This document shows positions 25,841 to 38,237 of a stretch of DNA of 64,000 nucleotides, piece after piece. The translations under genes were made by a program, and so were the position numbers. Source of the DNA: Providencia zhijiangensis (GTDB lineage: Bacteria; Pseudomonadota; Gammaproteobacteria; Enterobacterales; Enterobacteriaceae); the NCBI RefSeq assembly GCF_030315915.2, contig NZ_CP135990.1, forward strand, positions 1,612,001-1,676,000. Direction: 5' to 3'. The notes under the pieces were generated by a model. That model was not told the DNA's origin, did no database searches, and worked only from the letters and a program-made list of their open reading frames with translations. The stretch's first letter is position 1. Every line of letters starts with the position of its first letter.

Positions 25841-25875
25841 CTTTAATAACGACTTTTTAATAAGAAGATATAGGC

Positions 25876-26967
25876 TTACACGTTAAACAGGAAGTTCAAT
25901 ACATCGCCATCTTTAACGATGTAATCTTTACCTTCTGCACGCATTTTACCGGCTTCTTTCGCGCCTTGTTCACCACGGAATTTGATGAAATCTTCGAATG
26001 CGATAGTTTGTGCGCGGATAAAGCCTTTTTCGAAGTCAGTGTGGATTTTACCGGCTGCTTGTGGAGCAGTTGCGCCAACAGGGATAGTCCATGCACGCAC
26101 TTCTTTCACACCAGCGGTGAAATAAGTTTGCAGGTTTAATAATTCGTAACCTGCGCGGATCACACGGTTCAGACCTGGCTCTTCAATACCTAAATCAGCC
26201 ATAAACTCATCGCGCTCTTCATCGTCAAGCTCGGCGATGTCAGATTCGATAGCAGCGCAAACCGGCACAACAACAGAACCTTCGGCTTTAGCGATTTCGT
26301 AGACTTTGTCTAAGTATGGGTTATTTTCAAAACCATCTTCATTGACGTTGGCAATGTACATGGTTGGCTTCAGGGTTAAGAAGCTTAAATAACGGATTGC
26401 GGCTTTATCTTCAGCCGTTAAATCTAATGAACGCAGCATGCCAGCTTGTTCTAAGTGTGGCAGGCATTTTTCCAGCGCTTCTAATTCCGCTTTTGCGTCT
26501 TTATCGCCGCCTTTTGCGCGTTTTTGTACGCGGTGAATAGCACGCTCACAAGTATCTAAGTCAGATAATGCTAATTCAGTGTTGATCACTTCGATATCGG
26601 CTGCTGGGTCAACTTGGCCAGCAACGTGGATGATATTGTCATTTTCAAAACAACGAACAACGTGACCAATCGCTTCCGTTTCACGGATGTTAGTCAGGAA
26701 TTGGTTACCAAGACCTTCACCTTTCGATGCGCCTTTTACCAGACCCGCGATATCAACGAATTCCATCGTGGTTGGCAGGATGCGCTGAGGCTTCACAATT
26801 TCAGCTAATTGATCAAGACGTGGGTCTGGCATTGGCACAACACCCGTGTTTGGCTCAATTGTACAGAAAGGGAAGTTGGCTGCTTCGATGCCGGCTTTGG
26901 TCAATGCATTAAACAGAGTGGATTTACCCACGTTAGGCAGACCAACGATACCGCATTTAAAACCCAT
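25876..26967 (-). CDS. ychF: ribosome-associated ATPase YchF
   Basis: The 363-residue protein has the Obg-type P-loop [14 protein letters not shown] at residues 8-21, the switch motif [10 protein letters not shown], and NVNE in place of NKxD, which explains the family's preference for ATP over GTP. A coiled-coil insertion and a C-terminal TGS domain follow. The length equals that of E. coli YchF. It binds ribosomes and influences translation and the oxidative stress response. It follows pth in the same direction, as in E. coli. Confidence 0.97.
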   Translation of the reverse strand: MGFKCGIVGLPNVGKSTLFNALTKAGIEAANFPFCTIEPNTGVVPMPDPRLDQLAEIVKPQRILPTTMEFVDIAGLVKGASKGEGLGNQFLTNIRETEAIGHVVRCFENDNIIHVAGQVDPAADIEVINTELALSDLDTCERAIHRVQKRAKGGDKDAKAELEALEKCLPHLEQAGMLRSLDLTAEDKAAIRYLSFLTLKPTMYIANVNEDGFENNPYLDKVYEIAKAEGSVVVPVCAAIESDIAELDDEERDEFMADLGIEEPGLNRVIRAGYELLNLQTYFTAGVKEVRAWTIPVGATAPQAAGKIHTDFEKGFIRAQTIAFEDFIKFRGEQGAKEAGKMRAEGKDYIVKDGDVLNFLFNV

Positions 26968-26987
26968 ATGTTTCTCACCTTAATAGC

Positions 26988-27010
26988 GGGGGCAGGCGAG
27001 TGCTGCCCCC
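26988..27010 (-). terminator. hairpin between pth and ychF
   Basis: GGGGGCAG (26988-26995) pairs with CTGCCCCC (27003-27010). It lies in the 102-bp gap upstream of ychF without a T-run, so it may be a leader structure or partial attenuator. Confidence 0.4.
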
Positions 27011-27069
27011 AATGTTTAGAAAATTGGCGCTGATTATACACAAAAACTCGTGTTTGATGAAATCAACTC

Positions 27070-27660
27070 TTAGGCTGTGGCTTTAAAACCATGTAAGCGA
27101 TTGATAGCTTTGTCCATTCCGTCGGATAACAGGATGTCCGTGCAGCGCACAGATTCATCAATTGCATCATCAATAAGCTTCTGTTCAGACAGCGGTGGCT
27201 TGCCTAACACGAAACCAACAACTTTGTTTTTATCGCCTGGGTGCCCAATACCAATGCGTAAGCGGTAAAAGTTCGGGTTATTGGCAAATTTACTTTGAAT
27301 ATCTTTTAAGCCGTTATGTCCGCCGTTACTGCCACCGAGTTTCATTTTGGCTACACCTGGTGGTAAATCGAGCTCATCATGGGCGACTAAAATTTCATCC
27401 GGATTAATGCGATAGAAATTGGCTACTGCTGCGACGGATTTACCGCTCAAGTTCATAAAGGTGGTCGGAACCAGCAAGCGAATATCATTGCCATTAAGAT
27501 TGATGCGAGCCGTATAACCAAAAAATTTAGGCTCTTCCTTTAACGATTGGTTATGGCGTTGTGCCAGTAAATCAACATACCAGGCACCAGCGTTATGGCG
27601 GGTTTGCGCATATTCAGCGCCCGGATTGGCTAATCCAACAATTAATTTTATTTTACTCAC
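27070..27660 (-). CDS. pth: peptidyl-tRNA hydrolase
   Basis: The 196-residue protein starts with [23 protein letters not shown], which contains the catalytic histidine and the conserved Asn of Pth. The blocks [12 protein letters not shown] and [11 protein letters not shown] and the GSNGGHNGL substrate loop are all present. Pth hydrolyses peptidyl-tRNA released from stalled ribosomes and is essential in E. coli. The pairing with ychF is conserved across enterobacteria. Confidence 0.97.
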   Translation of the reverse strand: MSKIKLIVGLANPGAEYAQTRHNAGAWYVDLLAQRHNQSLKEEPKFFGYTARINLNGNDIRLLVPTTFMNLSGKSVAAVANFYRINPDEILVAHDELDLPPGVAKMKLGGSNGGHNGLKDIQSKFANNPNFYRLRIGIGHPGDKNKVVGFVLGKPPLSEQKLIDDAIDESVRCTDILLSDGMDKAINRLHGFKATA

Positions 27661-27969
27661 GGGGACTTTTTCACTGTCAATGTATAGAAATTGGCGACTA
27701 GTTTACCTCGTGTCGGAGTGGATGTACAAAATTGTCATTGATAAGATTGCACCAGTGATAATTAGTTTGTGAATTATTCGTCAATACCATCATCAGTTGT
27801 TAAATTGATTAAAAGCACTTTTTGAGTAGATATCCTTAAAGTCTTCTATACATGTGAAGCTTATCGCAAATAATTTTACTTAAAGAGCTATACTCTTTAC
27901 ATAAATATAAAGTTTTATCGAACTTTTCTTTAATGCTTGCGTATCAGTTTACTGATATTGGAGGTAGAT
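27661..27969. other. intergenic region between pth and ychH
   Basis: This 309-bp divergent region should hold promoters for pth and ychH. I see A+T-rich sequence with several TATACT/TATAAA-like hexamers near 27880-27915 but no firm operator, hairpin or small ORF. Confidence 0.3.
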
Positions 27970-28242
27970 ATGAAACGGAAAATGGTTACTCTCATTGGTA
28001 ATGGCTTGATGGGTTTGGGTATGGTGGTGATGGGGGGAAGCATCGGTTTAAACCTGTTTTCTCATATTGTTGATTTAGGGTTGTCCGATGACATCATCAA
28101 TGGCTCTCTGTTTGGGATCTTTATCGGTGCGTTGGTTTGGTTAGTGGGCGCAAGAATGGGCGGTAAAGAGAAAGTGGAAGACCGTTACTGTTTGGTGAAA
28201 CGTCAATTTCATTCCCGTAACGATAACCACCGCTACCCATAG
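27970..28242 (+). CDS. ychH: YchH, small inner-membrane stress protein
   Basis: Starting at ATG 27970 (GGAGG seven bases upstream) gives 90 residues. The sequence KRKMVTLIGNGLMGLGMVV and the later GALVWLVGARMGG followed by DRY match E. coli YchH. Two membrane helices are separated by a short periplasmic loop. YchH is linked to stress resistance and biofilm in E. coli. It lies between pth and prs as in E. coli. Confidence 0.88.
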   Translation: MKRKMVTLIGNGLMGLGMVVMGGSIGLNLFSHIVDLGLSDDIINGSLFGIFIGALVWLVGARMGGKEKVEDRYCLVKRQFHSRNDNHRYP

Positions 28243-28316
28243 TGAGTTAGGCTGAAATTCATCGATGGATATCCTCAATGAACAGAAATGAGTCATTGAA
28301 AAATAGATAAAATCTA

Positions 28317-28360
28317 AATAAGAGTGAAATTCACTACGTATGATTTCACTCTTATTTTTT
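28317..28360 (+). terminator. terminator of ychH
   Basis: A perfect 14-bp stem AATAAGAGTGAAAT (28317-28330) and ATTTCACTCTTATT (28343-28356) is followed by TTTT. Confidence 0.85.
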
Positions 28361-28406
28361 GCCTGAAAAAGTAGGCTTTAAAAGAGCGGTTTTTTGAAAA
28401 GCCCAA

Positions 28407-28444
28407 AATAAAGCCCCTACGGTTGATGAACAACAGTAGGGGCG
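28407..28444 (-). terminator. second terminator downstream of prs
   Basis: GCCCCTAC (28414-28421) pairs with GTAGGGGC (28437-28444), with inner GTTG/CAAC pairing. On the minus strand it is followed by TTTATTTT. It lies 100 bases past the first prs terminator, so it could end a separate minus-strand RNA. Confidence 0.6.
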
Positions 28445-28544
28445 CTACTTATAAATTTTTGTATCGTGACCACAATGAATGTGGTGCGATAAAGCACATT
28501 TCCCGTCTCAATAATTTCATGAAAAACGACTGAAACTAGGATGT

Positions 28545-28568
28545 TAAAACGGGGTCATTAAGACCCCG
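28545..28568 (-). terminator. prs terminator
   Basis: CGGGGTC (28550-28556) and GACCCCG (28562-28568) form the stem, followed on the minus strand by TTTTAAC. Confidence 0.75.
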
Positions 28569-28576
28569 CTTTAGAA

Positions 28577-30463
<1,887 letters not shown>

Positions 30464-30467
<4 letters not shown>

Positions 30468-31135
30468 TTTTTCAGTGTCCAACTATCCATTTTTAACTTG
30501 ATGACTTTATCTCCTTGCTTCAGCTCCATGTGGTTCGGTAGCATTGGCGAGGTTTTAGTATCGTAAGAGAGATAATCCAATTTCCATGTTTCGCCATTGA
30601 TTTTAAACGTCACGGATTTGAGCAAATGGTTACTATCAAGGATGTATTCAGTAGCGCGTCCCGGTGAGCCGACCAACCAAGCGGTGAGATCGTCAATAGG
30701 TATATCCATGCCTGTTAACTGATAAATTAACTCACTCGGCACATCACTCATGTGAGTTTGCCCATCTTTAGTCGTTAATTTGGTTAAATCAGGCTCTACA
30801 CTGAGTTCCAGTTCACGCGTGCCTAATGGGTTAGTCAGTAATAAACGGTATTTTTCTGGGGTATATTGCTGCCAGAAAAACTTCGCGTAAGTTTTGGTTT
30901 CTGTTCCGGTACCTTGACCGCCAATGTACACAAAGGAGCCACGAGTTTGATAGTCACGCAGTTCAACCACTTGCGATTGATGGGCTGTCCACTGCGCATC
31001 CGTTGAGGATGAAGTACCTTTCGTGGTGTCTTGAGAGGTAGTCACACAGGCAGTCAGCAGCAAGCAGGAAAGGGGCATTAATCGCCAAAAATTTCTGGCT
31101 GGGCGCATAAACGACAGAGCTGAAGAAAGTTGCAT
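30464..31135 (-). CDS. lolB: outer-membrane lipoprotein receptor LolB
   Basis: Starting at 31135 (GAGAA upstream), the lipobox LLLTAC puts the lipidated Cys at residue 30; alternative starts at 31147 and 31108 are in frame. The mature part has [40 protein letters not shown] and a KLKMDSW end that match E. coli LolB. LolB accepts lipoproteins from LolA and inserts them into the outer membrane. It is divergent from hemA and coupled to ispE. Confidence 0.94.
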
Positions 31136-31147
31136 ATCGGTTCTCAA

Positions 31148-31464
31148 AAGGTAATTTTCAGGAATATTGCGCTAATCTGTAGTGGTTATCAATGAAAACC
31201 TACTCAAAAGTAGGGAATTTGCTTTCTGTGCCAAATAGCGGCATCCTTGATGCATCTTATTGATATTGATATCAGACAGTCCGATAATCAACGTAAATTT
31301 TGGTGTGCATCATCTTTCTGATTGTTGATGATAGGCTAACCGTAGAAACAGACGCGTTAATCATCTACAATATACGAATATAAATCGCAGTAATGAGCTA
31401 AATACTAGCATCATTCTGACAAATAAATTAGCAATGTGAGCAATGTGAGTAAGTCGTAAGCACA
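31148..31464. other. lolB-hemA divergent intergenic region
   Basis: This 317-bp region holds the divergent promoters. A TACAAT -10-like hexamer at 31366-31371 could serve hemA, giving a leader of about 85 bases. The proximal part carries a tandem AGCAATGTG repeat that is complementary to RyhB (listed separately). No small ORF stands out. Confidence 0.4.
31430..31446 (+). promoter_or_regulatory. predicted RyhB pairing site in hemA leader
   Basis: AGCAATGTGAGCAATGT at 31430-31446 is the exact reverse complement of the conserved core of the RyhB RNA encoded at 2278-2375. It lies 19-35 bases upstream of the hemA ATG, where pairing could hinder ribosome binding or expose the message to RNase E. 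Confidence 0.65.
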
Positions 31465-32727
31465 ATGACCCTATTAGCCTTAGGCATTAATCATAAAACA
31501 GCACCAGTGGCTTTGCGTGAGCAAGTCGCTTTTGGTCCTGAAAAAATCGACTACGCACTTGAGGAGTTACTGAAGCAACCTCAAGTGAGTGGCGGCGTTG
31601 TGCTGTCTACCTGTAACCGAACTGAACTGTATCTCAGCCTTGAGTCTCAAGAAAAAGCGCAGGAACAGTTAACTAAATGGTTATGTGATTTTCACGGGAT
31701 CACCGCCAAAGATCTGCAACCTAGTCTCTATTGGCACCAAGATGCGCGCGCAGTCAGCCATCTTATGCGCGTAGCAAGTGGGTTAGATTCGCTGGTTCTT
31801 GGTGAGCCTCAAATTCTCGGTCAAGTGAAAAAGGCGTTTGCGCTTTCACAAGATAATCATTCTCTATCTAGCGAATTAGAGCGCTTATTCCAAAAATCGT
31901 TTTCTGTGGCTAAACGTGTGCGAACCGAAACTGATATCGGTGCGAATGCGGTCTCTGTCGCTTTTGCGGCTTGTACACTGGCGAGACAGATTTTCGAATC
32001 ACTCAAACATTTGAATATCTTGTTAGTCGGGGCAGGGGAAACCATCGAATTAGTCGCACGTCATTTGCGTGAGCATGGCGTACAAAAGATGATGATCGCT
32101 AACCGAACGCTAGAACGAGCCGAACTTCTCGCCAAAGAAGTGAACGCGCAAGTTATCTCATTAGCCGATATCGATAACCGTTTAGCAGAAGCGGATATTG
32201 TGATTAGTTCAACGGCTAGCCCGCTACCAATTATTGGTAAAGGGATGGTCGAACGTGCGATGAAAGTACGACGTAGTAAACCTATGTTATTGATTGATAT
32301 CGCAGTTCCTCGTGATATCGAGCAGGATGTAGAAAAACTCAGAGATGTTTATCTCTACACTGTTGATGATCTGGAATCCATCATTGCCCAAAACTTGGCG
32401 CAACGTAAAGCTGCCGCGGTTGAAGCGGAATTTATTGTTGAGCAAGAAAGCGGTCATTTTATGGATTGGTTGCGCTCACAAGCCGGAGTCTCTACAATTC
32501 GCGAATACAGAGAGCAGGCGGAAGCAATTCGGGCAAGCATGACCGAAAAAGCACTTGCAGCCATTGCCCAAGGTGCCAACCCTGAGCAAGTGATTATGCA
32601 GCTATCACAACAGTTAACCAACCGCCTGATCCACGCTCCGACTAAATCTTTGCAGCAAGCTGCGGGAAATGGGGATGTTGAGCGTCTAAATCTACTTAGG
32701 GACAGCCTAGGGCTGGACCATCAATAA
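31465..32727 (+). CDS. hemA: glutamyl-tRNA reductase
   Basis: The 420-residue protein starts [20 protein letters not shown] and contains the catalytic Cys50 in [13 protein letters not shown]. The NADPH-binding Rossmann region follows ([14 protein letters not shown]) and a C-terminal dimerisation helix bundle. It reduces glutamyl-tRNA(Glu) to glutamate-1-semialdehyde, the first committed step of tetrapyrrole synthesis. The Shine-Dalgarno is weak. It heads the conserved hemA-prfA-prmC operon. The 17-nt RyhB complement in its leader suggests iron-linked post-transcriptional control. Confidence 0.97.
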   Translation: MTLLALGINHKTAPVALREQVAFGPEKIDYALEELLKQPQVSGGVVLSTCNRTELYLSLESQEKAQEQLTKWLCDFHGITAKDLQPSLYWHQDARAVSHLMRVASGLDSLVLGEPQILGQVKKAFALSQDNHSLSSELERLFQKSFSVAKRVRTETDIGANAVSVAFAACTLARQIFESLKHLNILLVGAGETIELVARHLREHGVQKMMIANRTLERAELLAKEVNAQVISLADIDNRLAEADIVISSTASPLPIIGKGMVERAMKVRRSKPMLLIDIAVPRDIEQDVEKLRDVYLYTVDDLESIIAQNLAQRKAAAVEAEFIVEQESGHFMDWLRSQAGVSTIREYREQAEAIRASMTEKALAAIAQGANPEQVIMQLSQQLTNRLIHAPTKSLQQAAGNGDVERLNLLRDSLGLDHQ

Positions 32728-32758
32728 CCACTTTTTAATCATAGGTCTGATATAACGA

Positions 32759-33841
32759 ATGAAGCCTTCTATTGTCGCAAAACTAGAAGCATTACAAGAA
32801 CGCTACGAAGAAATTGAAGCGCACCTTGCTGATGCGGGTGTGATTGCTGATCAAGACCGTTTTCGTGCTTTATCAAAAGAATATGCTCAATTAACGGATG
32901 TCGCGAAGTGTTTTACTGCGTGGCGCACCGTTCAGGATGATATCGAAACAGCCCAAATGCTGTTAGATGATCCTGAAATGAAAGAGATGGCTCAAGAAGA
33001 GCTAAAAGAAGCTAAAGAGCGCAATGAAGAGCTAGAGCAACAATTGCAATTGTTGTTACTTCCAAAAGATCCTGATGATGAATATAACTGCTTTGTGGAA
33101 ATCCGCGCGGGCGCGGGTGGCGATGAAGCGGCAATTTTTGCGGGTGATTTATTCCGTATGTACAGCCGTTATGCGGAAAGCAACCGCTGGCGTGTTGAAC
33201 TGATGAGCACCAGCGATGGTGAGCACGGCGGATACAAAGAAGTTATCGCAAAAATTTCGGGTGATAGCGTGTATGGCCGCTTGAAGTTTGAATCCGGCGG
33301 TCACCGCGTACAGCGTGTTCCTGAAACGGAATCACAAGGTCGTATTCATACCTCTGCTTGTACTATCGCTATTTTGCCTGAACTGCCAGAAGCGGAATTA
33401 CCGGAAATTAGTCCAGCGGATTTACGTATTGATACATTCCGTTCATCGGGCGCGGGTGGTCAGCACGTTAACACCACCGACTCCGCAATTCGTATTACCC
33501 ACTTACCAACGGGTATTGTGGTTGAGTGCCAGGATGAACGTTCACAACACAAAAACAAAGCGAAAGCGATGTCTGTGTTGGGTGCGCGTATTCGCCAAGC
33601 TGAAATGGATAAACGCCATGCAGCAGAAGCTTCAGAACGCCGTAACTTATTAGGTTCCGGTGACCGTTCTGACCGCATTCGTACATATAATTTCCCACAA
33701 GGTCGAGTCACTGATCACCGTATTAACCTAACGCTGTACCGTTTGGATGAAGTGATGGAAGGAAAACTGGATACATTAATTCAGCCTATCATCAACGAAT
33801 ACCAAGCTGATCAGCTTTCTGCTTTATCTGAGCAGGACTAA
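32759..33841 (+). CDS. prfA: peptide chain release factor 1
   Basis: The 360-residue protein has the GGQ motif in [10 protein letters not shown] near residue 234, essential for peptidyl-tRNA hydrolysis. The stop-codon recognition tripeptide is PET ([15 protein letters not shown]), where E. coli has PAT; other bacteria use variable middle residues. It recognises UAG and UAA. Its stop codon overlaps the prmC start (TAATG), fitting the functional link, because PrmC methylates the GGQ glutamine. Confidence 0.97.
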   Translation: MKPSIVAKLEALQERYEEIEAHLADAGVIADQDRFRALSKEYAQLTDVAKCFTAWRTVQDDIETAQMLLDDPEMKEMAQEELKEAKERNEELEQQLQLLLLPKDPDDEYNCFVEIRAGAGGDEAAIFAGDLFRMYSRYAESNRWRVELMSTSDGEHGGYKEVIAKISGDSVYGRLKFESGGHRVQRVPETESQGRIHTSACTIAILPELPEAELPEISPADLRIDTFRSSGAGGQHVNTTDSAIRITHLPTGIVVECQDERSQHKNKAKAMSVLGARIRQAEMDKRHAAEASERRNLLGSGDRSDRIRTYNFPQGRVTDHRINLTLYRLDEVMEGKLDTLIQPIINEYQADQLSALSEQD

Positions 33842-34674
33842 TGCGTTATAGCGAATGGTTACAGCAGGCAGTCGTCAGACTGTCTGCCAGTGATAGCGCT
33901 AAACGAGATGCGCAGATCCTGTTGCAACACACAACAGGGCGCAGCCGTACCTACATCCTCGCTTTTGATGAAACCGAACTCACTTCCTATGAACAACAGC
34001 AATTAGAGGCGCTATTAGTTCGCCGTGAACAAGGAGAGCCGATTGCCTACATTGTGGGTGAACGAGAATTCTGGTCACTACCGCTGTATGTTTCCCCCGC
34101 AACCTTGATCCCACGTCCAGATACCGAATGCCTTGTCGAGCAAGCGTTAGCACGCCTTCCTCAAGACGTCTGTCGTATTTTGGATCTTGGCACAGGAACG
34201 GGGGCTATTGGGTTAGCCTTGGCGTCAGAGTTACCTAATAGTCGTGTAACGGGCGTGGATTTTAATCCCGATGCGGTGGCGTTAGCGCAACGAAATCAAC
34301 AACGTTTAGCCATTTCAAATATTCAGTTCTCACAAAGTGATTGGTTTACTTCACTCCCCAATGAACTATTTGATATGATTGTGAGTAATCCACCTTATAT
34401 TGATGAGAGTGATATTCACTTGAGCCAAGGTGATGTGCGTTTTGAGCCATCAACCGCGCTGATTGCTGATGAGCATGGTTTTTCAGATTTAGCACACATT
34501 ATTGCCACATCAAAACAATACCTAAAACAACAAGGGTGGCTGCTGCTTGAGCATGGTTGGCAGCAAGGTTTAACAGTGCGAGAGCTGTTTAATGAAAATG
34601 GGTACACCAATGTCGAGACCTGTCTGGATTATGGTGGTAAAGAGCGAATTTCCCTTGGCCAATGGAATGGTTAG
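33841..34674 (+). CDS. prmC: release factor glutamine methyltransferase
   Basis: The 277-residue protein has an N-terminal helical domain, the SAM-binding ILDLGTGTGAIGLALA and the substrate glutamine-binding NPPYIDESD. It N5-methylates the Gln of the GGQ motif in RF1 and RF2. The start overlaps the prfA stop by one base. Neighbour order hemA-prfA-prmC is conserved. Confidence 0.97.
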   Translation: MRYSEWLQQAVVRLSASDSAKRDAQILLQHTTGRSRTYILAFDETELTSYEQQQLEALLVRREQGEPIAYIVGEREFWSLPLYVSPATLIPRPDTECLVEQALARLPQDVCRILDLGTGTGAIGLALASELPNSRVTGVDFNPDAVALAQRNQQRLAISNIQFSQSDWFTSLPNELFDMIVSNPPYIDESDIHLSQGDVRFEPSTALIADEHGFSDLAHIIATSKQYLKQQGWLLLEHGWQQGLTVRELFNENGYTNVETCLDYGGKERISLGQWNG

Positions 34675-34698
34675 GCGGGCAATTGCAGTGGAATTGTA

Positions 34699-35508
34699 AT
34701 GAAAACAATAGCAAATATTGAGTTTAATCAGTTACCGTTAAGCGAAGGCATTATGATGGTTTCACAAATCATTCGTGCCGATTTCCCCTTTATGCAGGTA
34801 CAAACGCAATTAGATGATTTAGTCGCTAAAGCGCGTGAAGCAATTGATTTGACTGCTGATAATCAGTCAAAGATAGAGCAGCTGATTGCACTGTTTTATG
34901 GTGAGTGGAAATTTGGTGCGGCGCACGGTGTTTATGCGCTATCTGATATGCTGTGGTTAGATAAAGTTTTAGTTTCTAAGCAAGGTACTCCGGTCTCTCT
35001 TGGCTCAATTTTCTTATTTATTGCTGAGCAGCTTGATTTAGAGATTGAAGCTGCAATTTTCCCGACTCAATTACTCTTTGTCTCGACAAAACGCGATGGT
35101 TCCCAGTGGTTTATTAACCCTGTTAGCGGTGAAACCTTGTCACAACACACATTAACGATGTGGCTAAAAGGCACGGTTGATCCATACTCCGAATTTATTT
35201 TTGATGAATTGGATGTGGCTGAACATAGTATTATTGTTCGCAAAATTTTCGACACATTAAAAGCGGCGCTGATGGAAGAGAAAAAAATGGAGATGGCATT
35301 AAAAGTCTGTGAGACATTGCTGATCCTCGATCCTGAAGACCCTTATGAAATTCGCGACCGAGGGCTTATCCTCGCTCACTTAGATTGTAACCATGTGGCG
35401 CTGAGCGACCTTAACTATTTTGTTGAGCACTGCCCAGAAGACCCCGTGTCGGAAATGATTAAGATCCAAATTTATTCGCTGGATAACCTTCCAGTTGTAC
35501 TGCATTGA
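34699..35508 (+). CDS. sirB1: SirB1 family protein (transglutaminase-like plus TPR)
   Basis: The 269-residue protein has an N-terminal transglutaminase-like region (about 30-150; GVYALSDMLWLDKVLVSKQG) and a C-terminal TPR-like helical region (about 180-260; EMALKVCETLLILDPEDPYEIRD). It matches E. coli SirB1/YchA in composition and position between prmC and kdsA. The biochemical role is unknown. The neighbouring sirB2 found in E. coli is absent here. Confidence 0.9.
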   Translation: MKTIANIEFNQLPLSEGIMMVSQIIRADFPFMQVQTQLDDLVAKAREAIDLTADNQSKIEQLIALFYGEWKFGAAHGVYALSDMLWLDKVLVSKQGTPVSLGSIFLFIAEQLDLEIEAAIFPTQLLFVSTKRDGSQWFINPVSGETLSQHTLTMWLKGTVDPYSEFIFDELDVAEHSIIVRKIFDTLKAALMEEKKMEMALKVCETLLILDPEDPYEIRDRGLILAHLDCNHVALSDLNYFVEHCPEDPVSEMIKIQIYSLDNLPVVLH

Positions 35509-35512
35509 TTAA

Positions 35513-36406
<894 letters not shown>

Positions 36407-36418
36407 TCATCGTTTCAA

Positions 36419-37321
36419 ATGCAATTAAATGATGTTGTTTCCATGTTCGGCGCTGATCTCCAGCGCCGATATGGTGAAAAAATCCATAAAGTCACCTTAC
36501 ATGGTGGCTTTAGCTGCCCAAACCGTGATGGTACGTTGGGGCGAGGTGGCTGCACATTTTGTAATGTGTCATCCTTCAGTGATGAGAAACAGTCCGAACA
36601 ACCCATCACCCTTCAAATCCAGCAACAAGTCTCTCGAATTTCCCGCGCAAATCGCTATTTAGCGTATTTTCAAGCTTATACCAGTACTTACGACGAAGTA
36701 CATCGTTTAAAACAGTTGTATGAAGAAGCGCTACAACAGGCGGATATGGTTGGCTTATGCGTAGGAACTCGCCCTGACTGTGTGCCTGAAGCGGTGTTAT
36801 CGTTACTGTCGGATTATCGCCAACAAGGCTATGAAATTTGGTTAGAACTTGGCTTACAAACTGCTCACGACAAAACATTGCACCGTATTAATCGCGGTCA
36901 TGATTTTGCTGCTTATCAAACGACCACCCAAAAAGCCCGAGCACTGGGGCTCAAGGTTTGTACTCATTTAATTTGCGGTCTGCCAAATGAAAATGCTGTC
37001 ATGAATATGCAGACGTTAGAGGCGGTTTTGGCGTGTGGCACAGATGGCATAAAACTGCATCCGTTGCATATCGTTGAGGGTAGTATTATGGCAAAAAGCT
37101 GGCGAGCAGGTCGCTTAGAAACCCTATCTCTAGATGAATATACCGCAACCGCAGGGGAGATGATCCGCCATACGCCAACGGATATTCTGTACCATCGTAT
37201 CAGTGCTAGTGCGAGAAAACCGACATTATTAGCGCCACAATGGTGTGAAAATCGTTGGGTAGGTATGAACAGTTTGTACCAATATTTGCTTGCTAATGGT
37301 GGGCAAGGCTCTGCGTTATAG
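36419..37321 (+). CDS. yhcC: TIGR01212-type radical SAM protein, YhcC orthologue
   Basis: The 300-residue protein carries a radical-SAM cluster region with CPNRDGTLGRGGCTFCN, matching YhcC rather than the classical CxxxCxxC spacing. Other blocks (YLAYFQAYTST, ELGLQTAHDKTLHRINRGHD, KLHPLHIVEGSIMAK) match E. coli YhcC, where the gene is at a different locus. The start at 36419 is only 12 bases after kdsA, with a weak ribosome binding site. The substrate is unknown. Confidence 0.88.
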   Translation: MQLNDVVSMFGADLQRRYGEKIHKVTLHGGFSCPNRDGTLGRGGCTFCNVSSFSDEKQSEQPITLQIQQQVSRISRANRYLAYFQAYTSTYDEVHRLKQLYEEALQQADMVGLCVGTRPDCVPEAVLSLLSDYRQQGYEIWLELGLQTAHDKTLHRINRGHDFAAYQTTTQKARALGLKVCTHLICGLPNENAVMNMQTLEAVLACGTDGIKLHPLHIVEGSIMAKSWRAGRLETLSLDEYTATAGEMIRHTPTDILYHRISASARKPTLLAPQWCENRWVGMNSLYQYLLANGGQGSAL

Positions 37322-37389
37322 CGTCTCAAGAACCGTTTTAAAAGCATCGTTTATCATCCGTATTAACGTTTATAAATAATAAGGCACCT

Positions 37390-38142
37390 ATGTACCCAAT
37401 CCTCTCTGCTATTAAAAATACCAGCCGCCAATTTTGCTTAGGCGCGGTGGGCTTAATGTTCTCACTACATGCAATGGCGCAATACGATATTACGCCTGAA
37501 GATAAGAAAATATTTGAACAGACCAAAACGGCGGCCCAAAACAATGACGCTAAAGCGCAATATGAATTAGCTGGAATGTATTTGGCGGGAATTGGTGTAT
37601 TACAAAACCAAAGCAATGCCAAGTTATGGGCAGAGAAATCAGCACAAGCAGGCAATGCAGATGCGTATTCATTATTGGCGGATATTACGTTAATTAGTGG
37701 AGACAGAACGTTTACTGAGGAATTTGTCAAAGCCCGTGAATATGCCACTAAAGCCGTTGCTGGTGGGAGTATTCGAGGGAAAATAAGCTTAGCTGAAACG
37801 TTGATTACGCCTGAGTCAGGTGACGTTGATTACCCGCGCGCCATTACGTTACTTGAGGAGGTCAGTGCGTTAAATGACAAAGATTATTTTAATGCGCCTT
37901 TATGGTTAGGCATCATTTATTATGATGGTAATGGGGTACCGCAAGATGAGAAAAAAGCCTTGGAATGGTTTGCAAAAGCTGATGCATTAACCTTCGCTGG
38001 CTTTGCAGAAGGTATGGCTTCATTTCAATTTAATGATGGTAACAATGGTGCCGTCAGAGATGATGAGCAGAAAGCGACAAAACTCCGTGCGATGGCTTGT
38101 GAATTAGGTAAAGCCGAAGGTAACGAAATGTACTGCTACTGA
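37390..38142 (+). CDS. secreted SEL1-like tetratricopeptide repeat protein
   Basis: The 250-residue product has a signal-type hydrophobic N-terminus (about 15-33, ending HAMAQ). Several SEL1-like repeats follow: NDAKAQYELAGMYLAGIGVLQ, GNADAYSLLADI, APLWLGIIYYDGNGVPQDEKKALEWF. SEL1 repeat proteins are periplasmic scaffolds or envelope-stress adaptors. The partner is unknown. The C-terminus has two cysteines (MACELG, MYCY). Confidence 0.8.
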   Translation: MYPILSAIKNTSRQFCLGAVGLMFSLHAMAQYDITPEDKKIFEQTKTAAQNNDAKAQYELAGMYLAGIGVLQNQSNAKLWAEKSAQAGNADAYSLLADITLISGDRTFTEEFVKAREYATKAVAGGSIRGKISLAETLITPESGDVDYPRAITLLEEVSALNDKDYFNAPLWLGIIYYDGNGVPQDEKKALEWFAKADALTFAGFAEGMASFQFNDGNNGAVRDDEQKATKLRAMACELGKAEGNEMYCY

Positions 38143-38166
38143 TTTTTAGCATACAGGATTGAATAG

Positions 38167-38203
38167 AAAATGCCGCTCTTGTTCAGCAAGTGCGGCATTT
38201 TTA
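38167..38203. terminator. bidirectional terminator between SEL1 gene and dauA
   Basis: AAAATGCCGC (38167-38176) pairs with GCGGCATTTT (38192-38201). T-runs occur on both strands. Confidence 0.85.
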
Positions 38204-38237
38204 TTGTCAGCGTTAAGCTAATAATACGGTAGCGCTG

